Shown here one piece after another: positions 1 through 10,295 of a stretch of 64,000 nucleotides of DNA (position 1 is the first letter of the stretch; each line of letters opens with the position of its first letter). Under the pieces are notes generated by a model that was not told where the DNA came from, ran no database searches, and worked only from the letters and a program-made list of their open reading frames with translations. The position numbers and the translations under genes were made by a program. Source of the stretch: Pycnococcus provasolii (Eukaryota; Chlorophyta; Pseudoscourfieldiophyceae; Pseudoscourfieldiales); assembly GCA_049487715.1 (NCBI GenBank), contig CP150548.1, forward strand, positions 1,054,001 through 1,118,000. Direction: 5' to 3'.

Positions 1-1424
1 GCCAGGCTGCCCACGTCGACGGCGATGACATCGACGAGACGGCGGCACGTATGCCCTGGAACACGGGCTCGGATTGCCATGCGTACAGCGGAGGATCGGG
101 GCCTGGGTCGCCGAGCTGCATGCGTGCCGCGTATGCGTGCATCATTGCCTCAACAATAGCAAAGTCCGTCGCACCGCCGTCCGCTCGATTCGACTCAGCC
201 TGGGACATTAGCAGCTGGCCGAGGATGGCGGCGACCGCAACACCCCCGGAGCTTGGAGGTGGCATTCCGATGTACCTGCCACCTCTAGGCAATGGCGCGA
301 CGACGGGATCGCGCCAGTGCGGTTCTGTCGTCGACATGTCGTCCGCGGATATTATGCCACCGTTCGACTGAATGTCACGCGCCCACGCTTGACCTGCTTC
401 CCCTTTGTACAGGGCATCCGTGCCAAGCTCTGCGACGCGATCGAGCGTTTCTGCAAACTTTGGGCGCATGCAGCACGTCTCGTTGATCTTCGGCGCACGC
501 AGGCCGCCGCTGCCATCATCAACGCCGAAGGCGCGTTTCGCAGACTCGTCGAGCTCGTGGAATTTATCCCCGAGAGCCTCGTGCAGCAGGCGGGACGTTG
601 GGAAGCCCGCGCGCGCGAGCTGAGCAACTGGCGAAACGAGGTCTCTCCAGGGCAGCTTGCCAAATCTCCTGTGCATTATTTCCAGACCTTTCAGCTCACC
701 TGGCACGCCGCTGCTGAGCCCACCCACCTCGCTCGGCGGTAGGCTGCCTTTCTTGCGTTTTTTGTGCTCGACGAACATCGTTTCGTTCGCCGCGGCTGGC
801 GCCGCCTCGCGTGCGTCGAGCGCGTAGTGCGAGCCGTTCGCGAGGCGTATGACAGCGAAGCAGCCACCTCCGACGCCCGACGCGAACGGAGACCTCACGC
901 CCTGGCAGAGCGTGGCCGTGACAGCGGCGTCGACAGCGTTTCCCCCCTTGTTGTAGCGTACGTAGCGCCATGGCTGAGCACTGCGCGTTGTCAGCGGCGA
1001 CAGCGAATCGCGTTCCCACTGCAAATCTCGGCTTTCCTCGTTCCGTGTATCTCGCATTCCCCACTCCTCCATTTCCTGGCAGGCTTCTTTCGTCGTGTTC
1101 GACGACGGATACGCTGGTTGTTTGCGACGCGCGTCCTAGCGCCCATCCGATGGCGAAGATTGTGAGAGCGGCGAGTGCGCTTATTGCGTACCTGATGGTA
1201 TCTGCTCTCTTAAAAAAAGCAAACATCTGGCTAACCTTACCACCACCCGTGTACGTGCGAGGGAAATACGAGGGTCTTGAGTCGTCTGGTAGGAAACTGA
1301 GGAGTTGTGTATCTGGTGCTGCTGCTGCTGCTGCTGCTCCTGCTGCTGACTCATCTTCGAACATTGTGACGTTGAACACTGACGCCGACGTCGATGCCGA
1401 AGTGGGGTCCGTTTCGTCGGACAT
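1..1424 (-). CDS. GGT: Gamma-glutamyltransferase, membrane-anchored; truncated by the window edge, one apparent frameshift
   Basis: Gamma-glutamyltransferases cleave and transfer the gamma-glutamyl group of glutathione, normally on the outer face of a membrane. The start at 1424 gives an acidic N-terminus, then a hydrophobic signal anchor (about residues 75-98, IRYAISALAALTIFAIGWAL). The family core begins at DNAQCSAMALRTLQQGG. Just after this the frame breaks at a run of six C on the + strand (942-947). Removing one base restores GGNAVDAAVTATLCQGV, then DAREAAP, VPGELKG and MPPPSSGG, all family landmarks, and the second frame stays open to base 1. The catalytic threonine and small subunit lie outside the window. 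The break is probably a homopolymer-length error; a recent pseudogene is the alternative. The family call is firm. Confidence 0.85.
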
Positions 1425-2023
1425 GCTGGGCGGATGTTGGGAAATGGGGGAAATGGGTTAGAGGACGATGTCAACGCGGCTTTCGGGGCTGTGCGCATAC
1501 TCTGTGTTGGACCGGACGGTGTCCAGGGAAAACTAGACCGCGTTTCACTCAAGATCCGCGATTTTAAGTTGCGGCCCGACATCATCTTCAACTTCTTGGC
1601 CATCAAGTACGCACTGCACGGCGGTCACCCTGCGCCCACGATCGCAAGGGTGGAAGCACTGATCGCCTTCCCCTCGCGCACTCCCTCCCTCCCTCCCTCC
1701 CACTATTTGTCATGGTCCGTTGAGGTTGTTACTCCATCCATTGTTTAGACTAAGGTAAATAAAAAGGTAGTTGTGCGGCTTTGAAGTGCCGTTCTAGGAG
1801 TGGTCAAACTGGTAACTTGGAGGGCGAGGATCCGGAAGCTGCTGGCCTGCTTTGCCCGGCCTGGCCTGCTTCGCTCGCTCCTTCGCCTTTTCACCTCGGG
1901 CCATTCTTCCGTCCAGTGGAACGCCTTCGACGCACGCTCGTAGGTTCCTGGTGGGTACTGGGGTGTACCGTAACGTGTATGACCTCGCGCTCAAGGTCGT
2001 TCGACCCATCACGCCGGCCGCAG
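1425..2023. promoter_or_regulatory. Divergent promoter between GGT and TMEM230
   Basis: About 600 bases separate two divergent genes. The region holds a CTCC tetranucleotide run at about 1679-1700. An open frame in phase with the TMEM230 gene runs from 1781, but its residues look like untranslated leader (proline- and arginine-rich, no conservation recognised). No CCCTAA motif is seen here. Confidence 0.4.
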
Positions 2024-2386
2024 ATGAACACCATGAACTCCAACCCCGCGTTTCAAGATGACGAACGATTCCAAACGCCGCGCGACTGGGACGCAGCCGT
2101 CCTCGGAGAAACGAAAGGGTATGGCCGGTTCCTCGGAAAGTCAGGATTCCTGTCGCGGAAGGTGATCACAGCCGTCGGCCTGCTCGTGTTTGGTACCTTT
2201 TTTGTGACGATGGGAGCGACGCGCATGCTCGGCCTCGTTCCTGTTATGCAGCCCGGCCAGGCGACGGGCATGCTCGTCGTCGGCTCGCTCACGTTTATTC
2301 CCGGTGCTTATTACAGTTATATCGCGTACGCGGCTTTTGTGGGACGCGCGGGGTACTCGCTCGACAGCATCCCTTTGGTGGAGTAG
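2024..2386 (+). CDS. TMEM230: TMEM230/DUF872 family two-helix membrane protein
   Basis: About 120 residues, the usual length of this family, whose animal member works in secretory and recycling vesicle traffic. Two hydrophobic helices are visible: VITAVGLLVFGTFFVTMGA (about residues 44-62) and GMLVVGSLTFIPGAYYSYIA (about 78-97). The second contains the family signature FIPG-Y. The C-terminus GYSLDSIPLVE matches the conserved family ending GYSYDDIP. The ATG at 2024 gives a protein of family length; an in-frame ATG at 1979 adds 15 unremarkable residues. No signal peptide is evident. Recognition rests on the FIPG and IP motifs and the layout. Confidence 0.8.
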   Translation: MNTMNSNPAFQDDERFQTPRDWDAAVLGETKGYGRFLGKSGFLSRKVITAVGLLVFGTFFVTMGATRMLGLVPVMQPGQATGMLVVGSLTFIPGAYYSYIAYAAFVGRAGYSLDSIPLVE

Positions 2387-2588
2387 GTGAGAGACCATTC
2401 ACTGTAAACGCTTGTAAACACACCACCACCACACACACATGGCAGCGCCCATCACCCCACCAACGAGGTCGAACTTAAAAAAACTTTACCGTATGTTTCC
2501 CGGGTATCCATCCTCGTCCGTGGTGAAGGAGTTCGTGGTGGGGAAGTTGACAGGTTGACGTTGATCGTGATGTCAAGCACCATAAGCG

Positions 2589-3305
2589 ATGGTCCGGTGT
2601 TTTCTCCTCCCTCTCCTCTCCTCTAATTCCTCTTCGTCCCCTCGCAGCCTCGCTCTCTCCGGAGCTCCTTCCATCTCTCGCAGTCAGTCATGGCGTCCAC
2701 GGAGCTCGCAACGACCACCTCCGCCTCAGGGACTCCTTCAGGGACCTCCGCCACACTCAGACCCTGTCGAAGAGAGTCAAGTTGTTGCGCGCCTGCTGGA
2801 AGAAAACGCGCGACTGCGTCAACAGCTCAACTTCGACAACAAGACCACGCCGGAGGAAGTGGAGGAGGCCGTGTCGGACCTGCGCAGCTCAATCCAAGTG
2901 CTCGAGGAGGAGAGGCGCGAGTTCGTCAAGGAGTGGTGCGACGTGCGCGACGCGACGTTCGGGGGAAAAGACATCGACATGGAGTCGATTTCGGCGATGA
3001 GTGCGCACGCGGAAAGGCACCTGTCTCGCGCGCAGAGTATGGAGTTCGACCTGCTCGACATGAACGACGCGTACGAGTGTGCAAAGGCGCGGGCCAGCAA
3101 ACGCTGCCCGGACAGCACGTACGTTGACGAGCTCGTTGAACACATTGAGACTCTGCGCGCATTTCGAGAGTCCGTCGTCGTGGATGGCGGCGCTTCCGCT
3201 CGTGACAAGTTGTCAGCGCAAGCTCACCGCGCGGCGGATGCGGCTTTCTCACTCGGCGTTCTCGCGCTTGGCGACGACAGGAATGAGGAGGATGACTTAA
3301 TATGA
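2589..3305 (+). CDS. Hypothetical coiled-coil protein
   Basis: A 238-residue frame not assigned to a family. From about residue 60 it is strongly helical and charged (VARLLEENARLRQQL, then EEVEEAVSDLRSSIQVLEEERREF), typical of a coiled coil, and it ends in an acidic tail (DDRNEEDDLI). The first 55 residues are rich in Ser, Pro and Arg and may not be translated. A better-placed ATG at 2690 opens another frame, so a short unrecognised intron or a different start is possible. There are no membrane segments. The coding case rests on codon regularity from about 2760 onward; the N-terminus is unreliable. Confidence 0.5.
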   Translation: MVRCFLLPLLSSNSSSSPRSLALSGAPSISRSQSWRPRSSQRPPPPQGLLQGPPPHSDPVEESQVVARLLEENARLRQQLNFDNKTTPEEVEEAVSDLRSSIQVLEEERREFVKEWCDVRDATFGGKDIDMESISAMSAHAERHLSRAQSMEFDLLDMNDAYECAKARASKRCPDSTYVDELVEHIETLRAFRESVVVDGGASARDKLSAQAHRAADAAFSLGVLALGDDRNEEDDLI

Positions 3306-3482
3306 AGGTGCCTTGAGCACGACGTGCACTACACTTGAGCTCGATTCTGTAAAAAAAAAGAAAATTAAATAATGCTTCGACTTTACAACTGTTCTTTAAA
3401 TGTATAAGGTCAACAGGAACAAAACCACCGATGAACCAGCGCGTATTCGTTCAGTCGTTTCGCCGCGTCAAAGAAAATATCG

Positions 3483-3908
3483 TCAGCTGAACGTGGCCAT
3501 TCCAATTGTGTTGAGACTTGCGTTCATTTCACCGTAGTCTTCGTTGGAATAGCAGCACGAGAAGATGCACATGAAGATGAAGAGACAGCCGGCACCAAGC
3601 CACATCAGTCCCGTCATGAAACCGCTGATCACACCCTCGTCGTTGTTCCAGTTTTGGTGCTCGTGCGTCATTTGTCCTCCCCAGTAGAAGGCGAACGTCG
3701 CGAGTCCGAGGAACACGACGCCCCATAGCTTCTTCGGCCAGCCTGCGACGTAGTAGCACCCATCGCGCGCCGCGACGCTATCCCTGTCGCGCGTAAAGAA
3801 GGATCGTTTCGGCCCCCTTTCCTCGTCTTCGAGTTCTCCGTCGACTTGCGCGGCCACGGTGTCTTCTATGACGCGGTACCGGTTGTAGTTGCGGTGGAAG
3901 AAGCGCAT
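3483..3908 (-). CDS. Hypothetical two-helix membrane protein
   Basis: A 141-residue protein from the ATG at 3908; the open frame extends upstream but those residues look non-coding. A polar N-terminal half (MRFFHRNYNRYRVIEDT, an acidic patch, then basic PKRSFFTRDRD) precedes two transmembrane helices: KLWGVVFLGLATFAFYWGG and SGFMTGLMWLGAGCLFIFM, the latter followed by the cysteine pair FSCCYSNEDYG. The layout recalls small endomembrane proteins such as TMEM230, but no family motif is recognised. It is convergent with the coiled-coil gene, about 180 bases away. Function unknown. Confidence 0.55.
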   Translation of the reverse strand: MRFFHRNYNRYRVIEDTVAAQVDGELEDEERGPKRSFFTRDRDSVAARDGCYYVAGWPKKLWGVVFLGLATFAFYWGGQMTHEHQNWNNDEGVISGFMTGLMWLGAGCLFIFMCIFSCCYSNEDYGEMNASLNTIGMATFS

Positions 3909-4393
3909 CGTCACGCAGACTGCGCAGACCGCGAGCTGGCTAAGGTGCCGTGGCTGACGTGGTAACTTCGCCGAGCCTTTGCACGCGACACAAGCCAGGC
4001 GAGGCGGTCGTCGCGCGCGGTGATGACCAACCTGTGCGGCCGTGGCGCAGGGCCCGCCGGTCAAAATGGACGCATCCGCCCGGGGACCCGTCGTGGAACT
4101 ACGATAGTTCTGTGAATAGGAAAAAAGGGGATCCCGCTCTTGCCATCTAGATGGTCGTGCAAAATACAACGGGTGGCCCTTCCCTCTCTCGAGTAACCTT
4201 GAGCATAACTTACTTTCCTTACTTATTTCTTGTGCACGTCGCACAGTGTTAAGCACATATGGCGCGTCCTTTCGCGCTTCTCTACGCCTAAGTACTCTTA
4301 AAAAACGCCGGAGGAGAACTTCGGCGATAAGCTTCCTCAACATTGGCGAAACGTGGAACACAGGGAGATGATTAATAACAAATGCTGGGTGGA
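3909..4393. other. Intergenic, no gene recognised
   Basis: Upstream region of the two-helix membrane protein gene. An open frame on the - strand continues through it to 4361 but has no recognisable content. The region is moderately AT-rich around 4190-4320. Confidence 0.35.
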
Positions 4394-4732
4394 AAACCAG
4401 GGCCGCACGCGTGTGTTGTTCTGCACATACAAGTCATCGAACTTGTTGAACACCATTCAGCATAATAACCTAGGAGACGAAAGGTTATATCGACTTTGCC
4501 ATTTTCGACGAGGCGCACTTCACAGCGGTGAAGTGGACGAACCACACGACAACTCACCGGGCTGCATCGCACGACTGTTTGGGTCACGACCAAGAACACG
4601 GCGTGCTGATTCGTCGCCGCCTCTTCCAGACCGCAACGCCGCGACTCGCTAGCGTGGGGACGGTGGGAGAGAGGGATGGCGACGACGAAAAGCTTCCATA
4701 TCGTTGGAGGAGGCGCAAGCGGTGGAACTGAA
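4394..4732 (+). pseudogene. Relic of a superfamily 2 (DEAH-type) helicase
   Basis: Three helicase landmarks occur in order but in two reading frames. A motif Ia-like segment reads TRVLFCTYKSSNLLNTIQ (about 4398-4451). A Walker B block reads YIDFAIFDEAHFTA (about 4486-4527) and a motif III block reads RLFQTATPRL (about 4618-4647). TATPR with DEAH is typical of restriction-type and mobile-element or large-DNA-virus helicases. There is no motif I upstream and no C-terminal RecA domain downstream, and a frame change separates the first and second blocks. This is a decayed fragment, perhaps 110 codons of a much larger gene. Its source (mobile element, virus or host) cannot be told here. Confidence 0.65.
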
Positions 4733-4806
4733 ATACTGGTTCATCGCGAAGTTACATACTGTACACGAGTTAACATTACATCACAATTTACACAAAACAA
4801 AAGTCA

Positions 4807-7800
4807 TCAGGAAGCGTCGAACAAGCAAGCCTCCACGATCGCGAAGAAGGTGCAAACCTCCTCACGCGCTAAATAGGGCTCCAAAATGCGACGTTGGTCA
4901 GACTCGTCAAAGCCGATGAGAGGCTGCACAAGGTCACATAAGACCGCACCACCGATATCGGGCAGCGCGTCGTGCTCGGTGCCTCGCTTGAAGTGCGGGG
5001 GAACAGCCAGGTACGTGCCAGCGCGCGCGGCGTTCTCGCATGCTTGAATGCCGCGGCGGAGCAAATCACCGTGATGCGTGTCAAGCACACGCACGATGCG
5101 AACGATATCCCCGGATGCCGTGCCAAATACCGCAGCCGCCTCAACAAGGGGCGCGCACAACGGCGACGACTGTGACGGCGTGGGAGGAGCGCAGACGGCG
5201 AATGGCGCGCCGCTGGTATCCAAGGATATGCAGGCACATAGGCCGGCGGAACCAATGCGCAGACTCCACGCTGCGCAGAGCGCGGGTGCGTGCGGCGCCG
5301 TCCACGTGTCATCGTCATCGTCATCGTCGCCGCCGTCGCCGCCGCAGAGTACAGCATCTTCGCATGGAGCCGCCCGCGCCCATAGCAGCGATCCCGCCGC
5401 TGCTCGGCTCGCTGCGGGGCTTTCAGGTACAAGCAATGAAAGTACACCACGACGATCCAGTGCAAGAGCGCGAGGCACGCGGCCAGAGGCATCAGGTATC
5501 GGTACAAGTGCCGCTGGTGGACGCCTCTGCGCATCACCATAGCAGTGAACAAATGCGAGCGCTTCAGGATCCCATGCACGCATGCGCACTCCGCCCGTGA
5601 GCTCCGATGCATATATGGCAGCAGTCTGCGCGTCAACCGCCACGCGGCAAGCCTCGCCCGAAGTGTACGTCGCGGCGAGCAGCTCCGTAATTAGGGACGG
5701 CGGAACCGCTGAGGGCTGCGAAGATTGAGCCGGCTGATCGCGCGCGGGTGCGACGGCAACCATGCCGATATGCAGGCCCGCAGCCACAACGACCCCGCGT
5801 GCTCTGCAGTCAGGAGCAAATTTGCCTCGCCACGTGCTGCGATCGCCATGAATACCTTCGGGTGCCACAACACCAGCCAGTGAAAAGCGTGCCGGATATG
5901 GTGCCGCGGATCGAAACACGTGCTCGCATTCTTGTGTGGCAACCATCTCAACATGTCCCCCGCCAAAACATCGTGTCGTATGCGAGTGGCTCACAAGCTG
6001 CGGCGCGTTTGCTGGGCTGTGCCAACGCACCGTGCCGTCCTGCTCGTCGCGTGACAGCGACACCACGCATGCGCGAATGCTCGCGGCGTACTCCGCATCA
6101 GTCGTGCGAAGGAAAGAAGACTGCGTCGGCACATCACGGTCAAATCCTACGAAGAGAGCATCCCACTCAACGTCAGGCGGTGGCTGACCCCAAGATGCGG
6201 CGTCCCATCCGAGACTGCAGGCTGCGCCGACGACATAGCCGGGCACAAGCAGAGGCTCGCCCAGTTCGGCACCCGTAACGGCATCGTACGCGTGCAGTAT
6301 CGATCGCGGCTGCAGAAAAGCAGGCGGAGTCACCATGCTATCTTCCACATCCATCTCAGGCTCTTCATATGAGTTGTCGTTGTTGTCGTCCCCCCTTTGC
6401 TGCCACTGCTCTTCGTCCTCCGCATCGGTCACGGGTAGGCGTCCAGCGGGAAAGACGTTGACGTCGGCGTCGCCGTCGGCATCGCCGATCGACATGTCGA
6501 CATCATCATGGTTGGCGCCGCCGCCGCCGCCGCTGCTGCCGCCGCCGTCGCCACCACCACCGCCGCCACTTTGGTTGCCTGCACCGGAGATGGACGAAAG
6601 CAGCGAGAGTGCCTCGCAATCTCCCGTAAATTCACAATCGTCATCCGCGTCTAAGCACGACCCGGCGATGATCACGGCCCCGCCAAAGCACGACGTGAGC
6701 ACCGAACGACGCCTGCCCATGGCTGTTGGCCTGGGCATCGAGCGAGACGAGCTTGCAGGCATCCTTGGAACATCTGCAATTGCAAGCGACCCGTCATCCT
6801 CGCGAACGCATGCGACGCATGATCCAAGATCCTTCGTCGCGGGAGCATGGCACAAAAGTCGCGCACCCGAAGCTAGGGCAGTGTTGCTCAGCTCAGCACC
6901 TAGGCAGCCATGAGTTGGCTTGGCAAGCAGAGGCAAGCCTCCTCCGAGCACGTACGCGGCATCGCCGTTCGTTGCCGCGGACGCGAAAGTGATTGGCGAG
7001 TCGCGATGTGCGGTGACCACGCCGGTTGATGCATCCTTCAAATTTGCAAATCGCACGAGATGCCCATCACGCGTGCCGTAGAGTAACGTGCGTGACTTTG
7101 GCAGATAGAACAGGTCGTTGGGCACGCCATTCCAATTCAGGCGACGTACGGGCTGCGCGACGGCGCCGTCGAAATAGTCGACGCGCCAGAATTCCACCGT
7201 GGCATCGTGCGTGCCAAGCGCGACGACCTGAGGTCCTTGGGCTTCTCCTGCATCCAGCCACGTCGCACAAGACACTTCTCGCGAGGCGGCGTCGAAACGG
7301 CATAATGTGGATATGTGCTCCGTGTTCGCGTGCAGAACGGCAACGCACGCATGGAGAGTGCCGGCGGCAGACACCATGATTCGTGCTGCCGCACTTCGCC
7401 CGGTCGTTCGTGTGGTGGCGATGCAAGCGGCGGTGATGGAATGAGCGGAGGCGCTCCCAAACACGTCGGAAGCATTTGCACATGTCGTCAATTCGGCTGT
7501 GCCTGCACATCTCGGTCGACTTGCGCGCACGCACGTCGAAGTCACCTGGCACACACCAGCATTGGCACTCCCAATACTGCCGCCTGCGATATTCTCTTCC
7601 AAATCCGGACCGCCGTACGCGCCAAACGCCAGCGTGGCTACATTCATGTCGAGAGCAAGCGCCACATCGCTGGCATCTCGGAAGCGATCTTCAGACTCGT
7701 CGAGACGGACCAGTGCACGACTCTGGTCCGAGGCAAATGTGACGAGAAGCACCTGCCACGCGTCACCGCTCGCGAACCACATGCGTACGGCTGTCTCGAA

Positions 7801-9199
7801 TCCCTCGGCACGCGCCCAGACGGATGCCGAGGCACTGCCACTATCGCAGCACGTACGCCATGGCGGCGGTGCTTCTCCGCACGACGCATCGTCGAGCGTC
7901 GAATCGCCGAGCCTATCCTTAGCATCCATCGCGGGCGTGACTGGCTCAAAGCACGTCCAGCATCGTCGAGGTTGCTCGATAAGCGCCTCGACAGGACCCG
8001 AGTTGGCAAGCCACGTCGGTCGATGCACTCGGCGATGGGTCGTGTGGCAGATCCACCCATCGCATCCGATGTCACCAGCTGCGACAACGCTCTCACGCGA
8101 TGGCAGGGGCATCAACTGCGTCGCGCGACCGGGAGCAAAGCTTCTTATGGTGGCAAGTGCAAATCGCAGCGGTCCTTGACTTTTGCATCCCCCCGCGGCG
8201 ATGCCGACGCATCGGAGCGTTCCATCGGACATTGAAATTAGAAGTTCAGCTTGCGCAGCATCGTAGCAGGCGCACGTCAGCAGACTTCTGCTTTCACTGT
8301 CGTCGTCGTCGTTGTTGTTGTTGTTGTTGTTGTCGTCGTCGTCGTCTAGCCGGATATCGTCGGTGTCTGGCGGAGCATCAACCTTCGAGGGTGTGGTGAG
8401 CCACGCGATATGCATCTCTTCTGCATTTGCGCCGAGAACCTCGAATGCCACATTCCAAACATTCCAATCAGGGAAGCAAGCGTCCACGGCACCTACGGCG
8501 AGCACGGTGGCGGCACCATATGCTCCGAGGAGGATCAGTTTAGAGGTTGGGCCTGCTGCGCTGTACGGAGGTATGCGTACGAATGTGGTTGGCCAGCGTG
8601 GCTGGCTTGCGACGAGCGGCACGGCTTGCGTGGCAACAACCTGTCCTGTCTTCGAGTCGCAAGCAAGAACCACCACCGCCCAAGTCTCATGCGATACCAT
8701 GTATGCGGCAGCCACGAGCTGCTGCGCCGTGCCTTCTCCGTGCGCGACCCACGTCGCACATGCCCACCCATACTGCGAATCGCCCCACGTTGAGCGCGCT
8801 TTTTCGTTGTCCACATTGGCGATGGCGACGTCTCCTCTTGTTGGCAGCATGGCGACGAGCGTTCTATCGTCGCTCACGTGCAAGGTTCTCGGCTGCGCGT
8901 GCATCTGCGGCGGTCGTGACGAATTGCAGTATGGGTCGTGGGGTATCCACTTCGCACGCGTGAAGCGCACACTGTGTGACGACGACGTTTGCTGCATATT
9001 GTCGCAGCAATTCCACACGGCGACGCCAGCCTGTGCGACGTCCGCGCTGGCGGCGTACATCGTTGCAATTGTTGGTTTGTGGTTGTGCGCGACGATGGCT
9101 GCGTCAACGGGTGCGACGGGTATTGCCTGGTGTGCGATGACGTCGTACGTCGCGGTGTTGACTGCGGTGAATGCTGACGACGTGATGATGACGAGAACG

Positions 9200-9230
<31 letters not shown>

Positions 9231-9486
9231 AGGAGGAGGAGGAGGAGGAGGATTGCGACGACGACGAAGACGTCATCATGGCGCGCCACTCGACGCGTGA
9301 TAGGAGCAGAAGGCGTCGCGGTGGTGCTGGTGCCGCTGACGTGTATGCCATGGATGAAGAGACTGCGACGAACGTCTCTGGCGCCGGTCGCCACCTAGGG
9401 ACCCGAACATCCTCCTGGAATCCACCAGCACGCGCAGACAACTCCTGACGCCACAAAACATCATTAGTAACAGTAGTGTCGTCCAT
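4807..9486 (-). CDS. Divergent DDB1/CPSF160/SF3B3 superfamily protein
   Basis: About 1,559 residues from the ATG at 9486 (another in-frame ATG lies at 9540). The superfamily comprises multi-beta-propeller scaffolds used in CUL4 ubiquitin ligases, mRNA 3'-end cleavage and the spliceosome. The C-terminus shows the CPSF-A signature in order: VFGTASGDIVRIVRVL, a helical stretch, an HFKRGTEHD region where DDB1 and SF3B3 have their W/HRSF-like loop, then GGAVLCDLVQPLIGF matching the DDB1 'G-DLIE-FL' segment. The rest has propeller-like repeats but is too diverged to sort into DDB1, CPSF160 or SF3B3; plants have an extra member of this kind. Low-complexity inserts include Ser/Ala runs (codons at about 9200-9250), Asp/Asn runs (about 8295-8345) and a Gly-rich stretch (about 6510-6570). 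Exact partner unknown. Confidence 0.55.
9194..9252. repeat. Trinucleotide microsatellites inside a CDS
   Basis: Adjacent (CTG)n and (GAG)n runs encode poly-Ala and poly-Ser near the N-terminus of the DDB1-like protein on the - strand. The run length is likely polymorphic and does not break the frame. Confidence 0.7.
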
Positions 9487-9606
9487 TCTTCTTCTTTGAA
9501 GAATGAAGAGGCGGGACGGGTGACGAGACGGAATGCCCAAAAATTCACACGAATGAGAAGCAGAAGGGAGGGAGGAGGAAACGGTACTTTAAAATAACCC
9601 GAGAGG

Positions 9607-9623
9607 TAACCCTAACCCTAATC
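9607..9623 (+). promoter_or_regulatory. Telomere-like CCCTAA motif in a divergent promoter
   Basis: Two adjacent copies of CCCTAA, with a third CCCTAA about 20 bases further on (about 9636-9642). The motif lies between the divergent DDB1-like gene (start 9486) and the STMP1-like gene (start 9771). It resembles the plant telobox, but its use here is inference from recurrence at other promoters in the window. Confidence 0.55.
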
Positions 9624-9770
9624 AAGGATGTTAAAACCCTAACACAGTACCCGTAAGTCTTTGTGATGATTTCCTTTGTGTTTTTGTCCTGGGAGGTTTG
9701 AGGTTTCACTCCCCCTCATCATCCCACGCGCCATCCGCTTTTCTTTGCATTCCGGAACGCGTTTCTCAGG

Positions 9771-10231
9771 ATGATGCTGACGGCGCTCGATTTGTCTCTG
9801 AAGGTCGGAGCGGGCGTCCTCATCGGCGTGTACATCGCGCAGAACTATGGTACGTTTAAGCTTGTATGTTCTTGTGTTTCTTTTATACTTTTAGTTTTAC
9901 TTTTCGTTGGTTAGTAGGCTTGCGTGGGTTGGAGTGGGTTTGGAGTGGGTTGGGCTGGTTTGACTTGTGTCTTGGATGTGGTTTCCTTGTATCACTTTTT
10001 GTGTTTTTATGTCTTGGAGAGTCTTTCGTGTTGGTGGGGGAAGGACGGGTATTTGGATGTCGTGCTACTCATGTTGTGATTTTATGTATGTCGCGTGAAC
10101 CAACCACTAACCTCCGAAATCTAATCAAACGGCATTTATCTTCTGTAGTCGTGCCTGACGTACGCATGCTCGCACACCGCGCTGTGGACGTCGCCAAGTC
10201 ACTGGAGCAGAGCCTGAGGAATGGACGGTGA
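9771..10231 (+). CDS. STMP1: Short transmembrane mitochondrial protein, STMP1/DUF4535 family (two exons)
   Basis: A 53-residue micropeptide from exon 1 (9771-9849) and exon 2 (10149-10231). Splicing at G|GTACGT and CTGTAG|T in phase 1 joins 26 codons to the C-terminal half. Residues 9-22 form one hydrophobic helix (SLKVGAGVLIGVYI), followed immediately by AQNYVVPDV, matching the STMP1 signature 'G-Y-AQNY-iP', then a basic amphipathic helix (VAKSLEQSLRN). Family members sit in the inner mitochondrial membrane and influence respiratory complexes. The total length equals the family's roughly 47-55 residues. The frame is too short and too split to be found by simple scanning. AATAAA-like signals follow the stop. 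The call is strong because the intron restores the motif exactly. Confidence 0.85.
9850..10148 (+). other. Spliceosomal intron of the STMP1-like gene
   Basis: 299 nt with donor GTACGT and acceptor TTCTGTAG. It is T- and G-rich, and no gene is seen inside it. It interrupts the codon after AQNY, in phase 1. Confidence 0.8.
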
Positions 10232-10295
10232 ATAAAAATAAAAATACAAACCTACAAGTATCTTTTGCTACAAACTCATTTCTGCCTTTTGGTTT

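Noticed and set aside
317-742. + strand open frame of 141 codons
   Set aside because: It is the antisense shadow of the GGT coding sequence, which has clear family motifs on the - strand.
8312-9448. + strand open frame of 378 codons
   Set aside because: Shadow of the DDB1-like gene; its Ala/Glu runs come from the trinucleotide repeats read in reverse.
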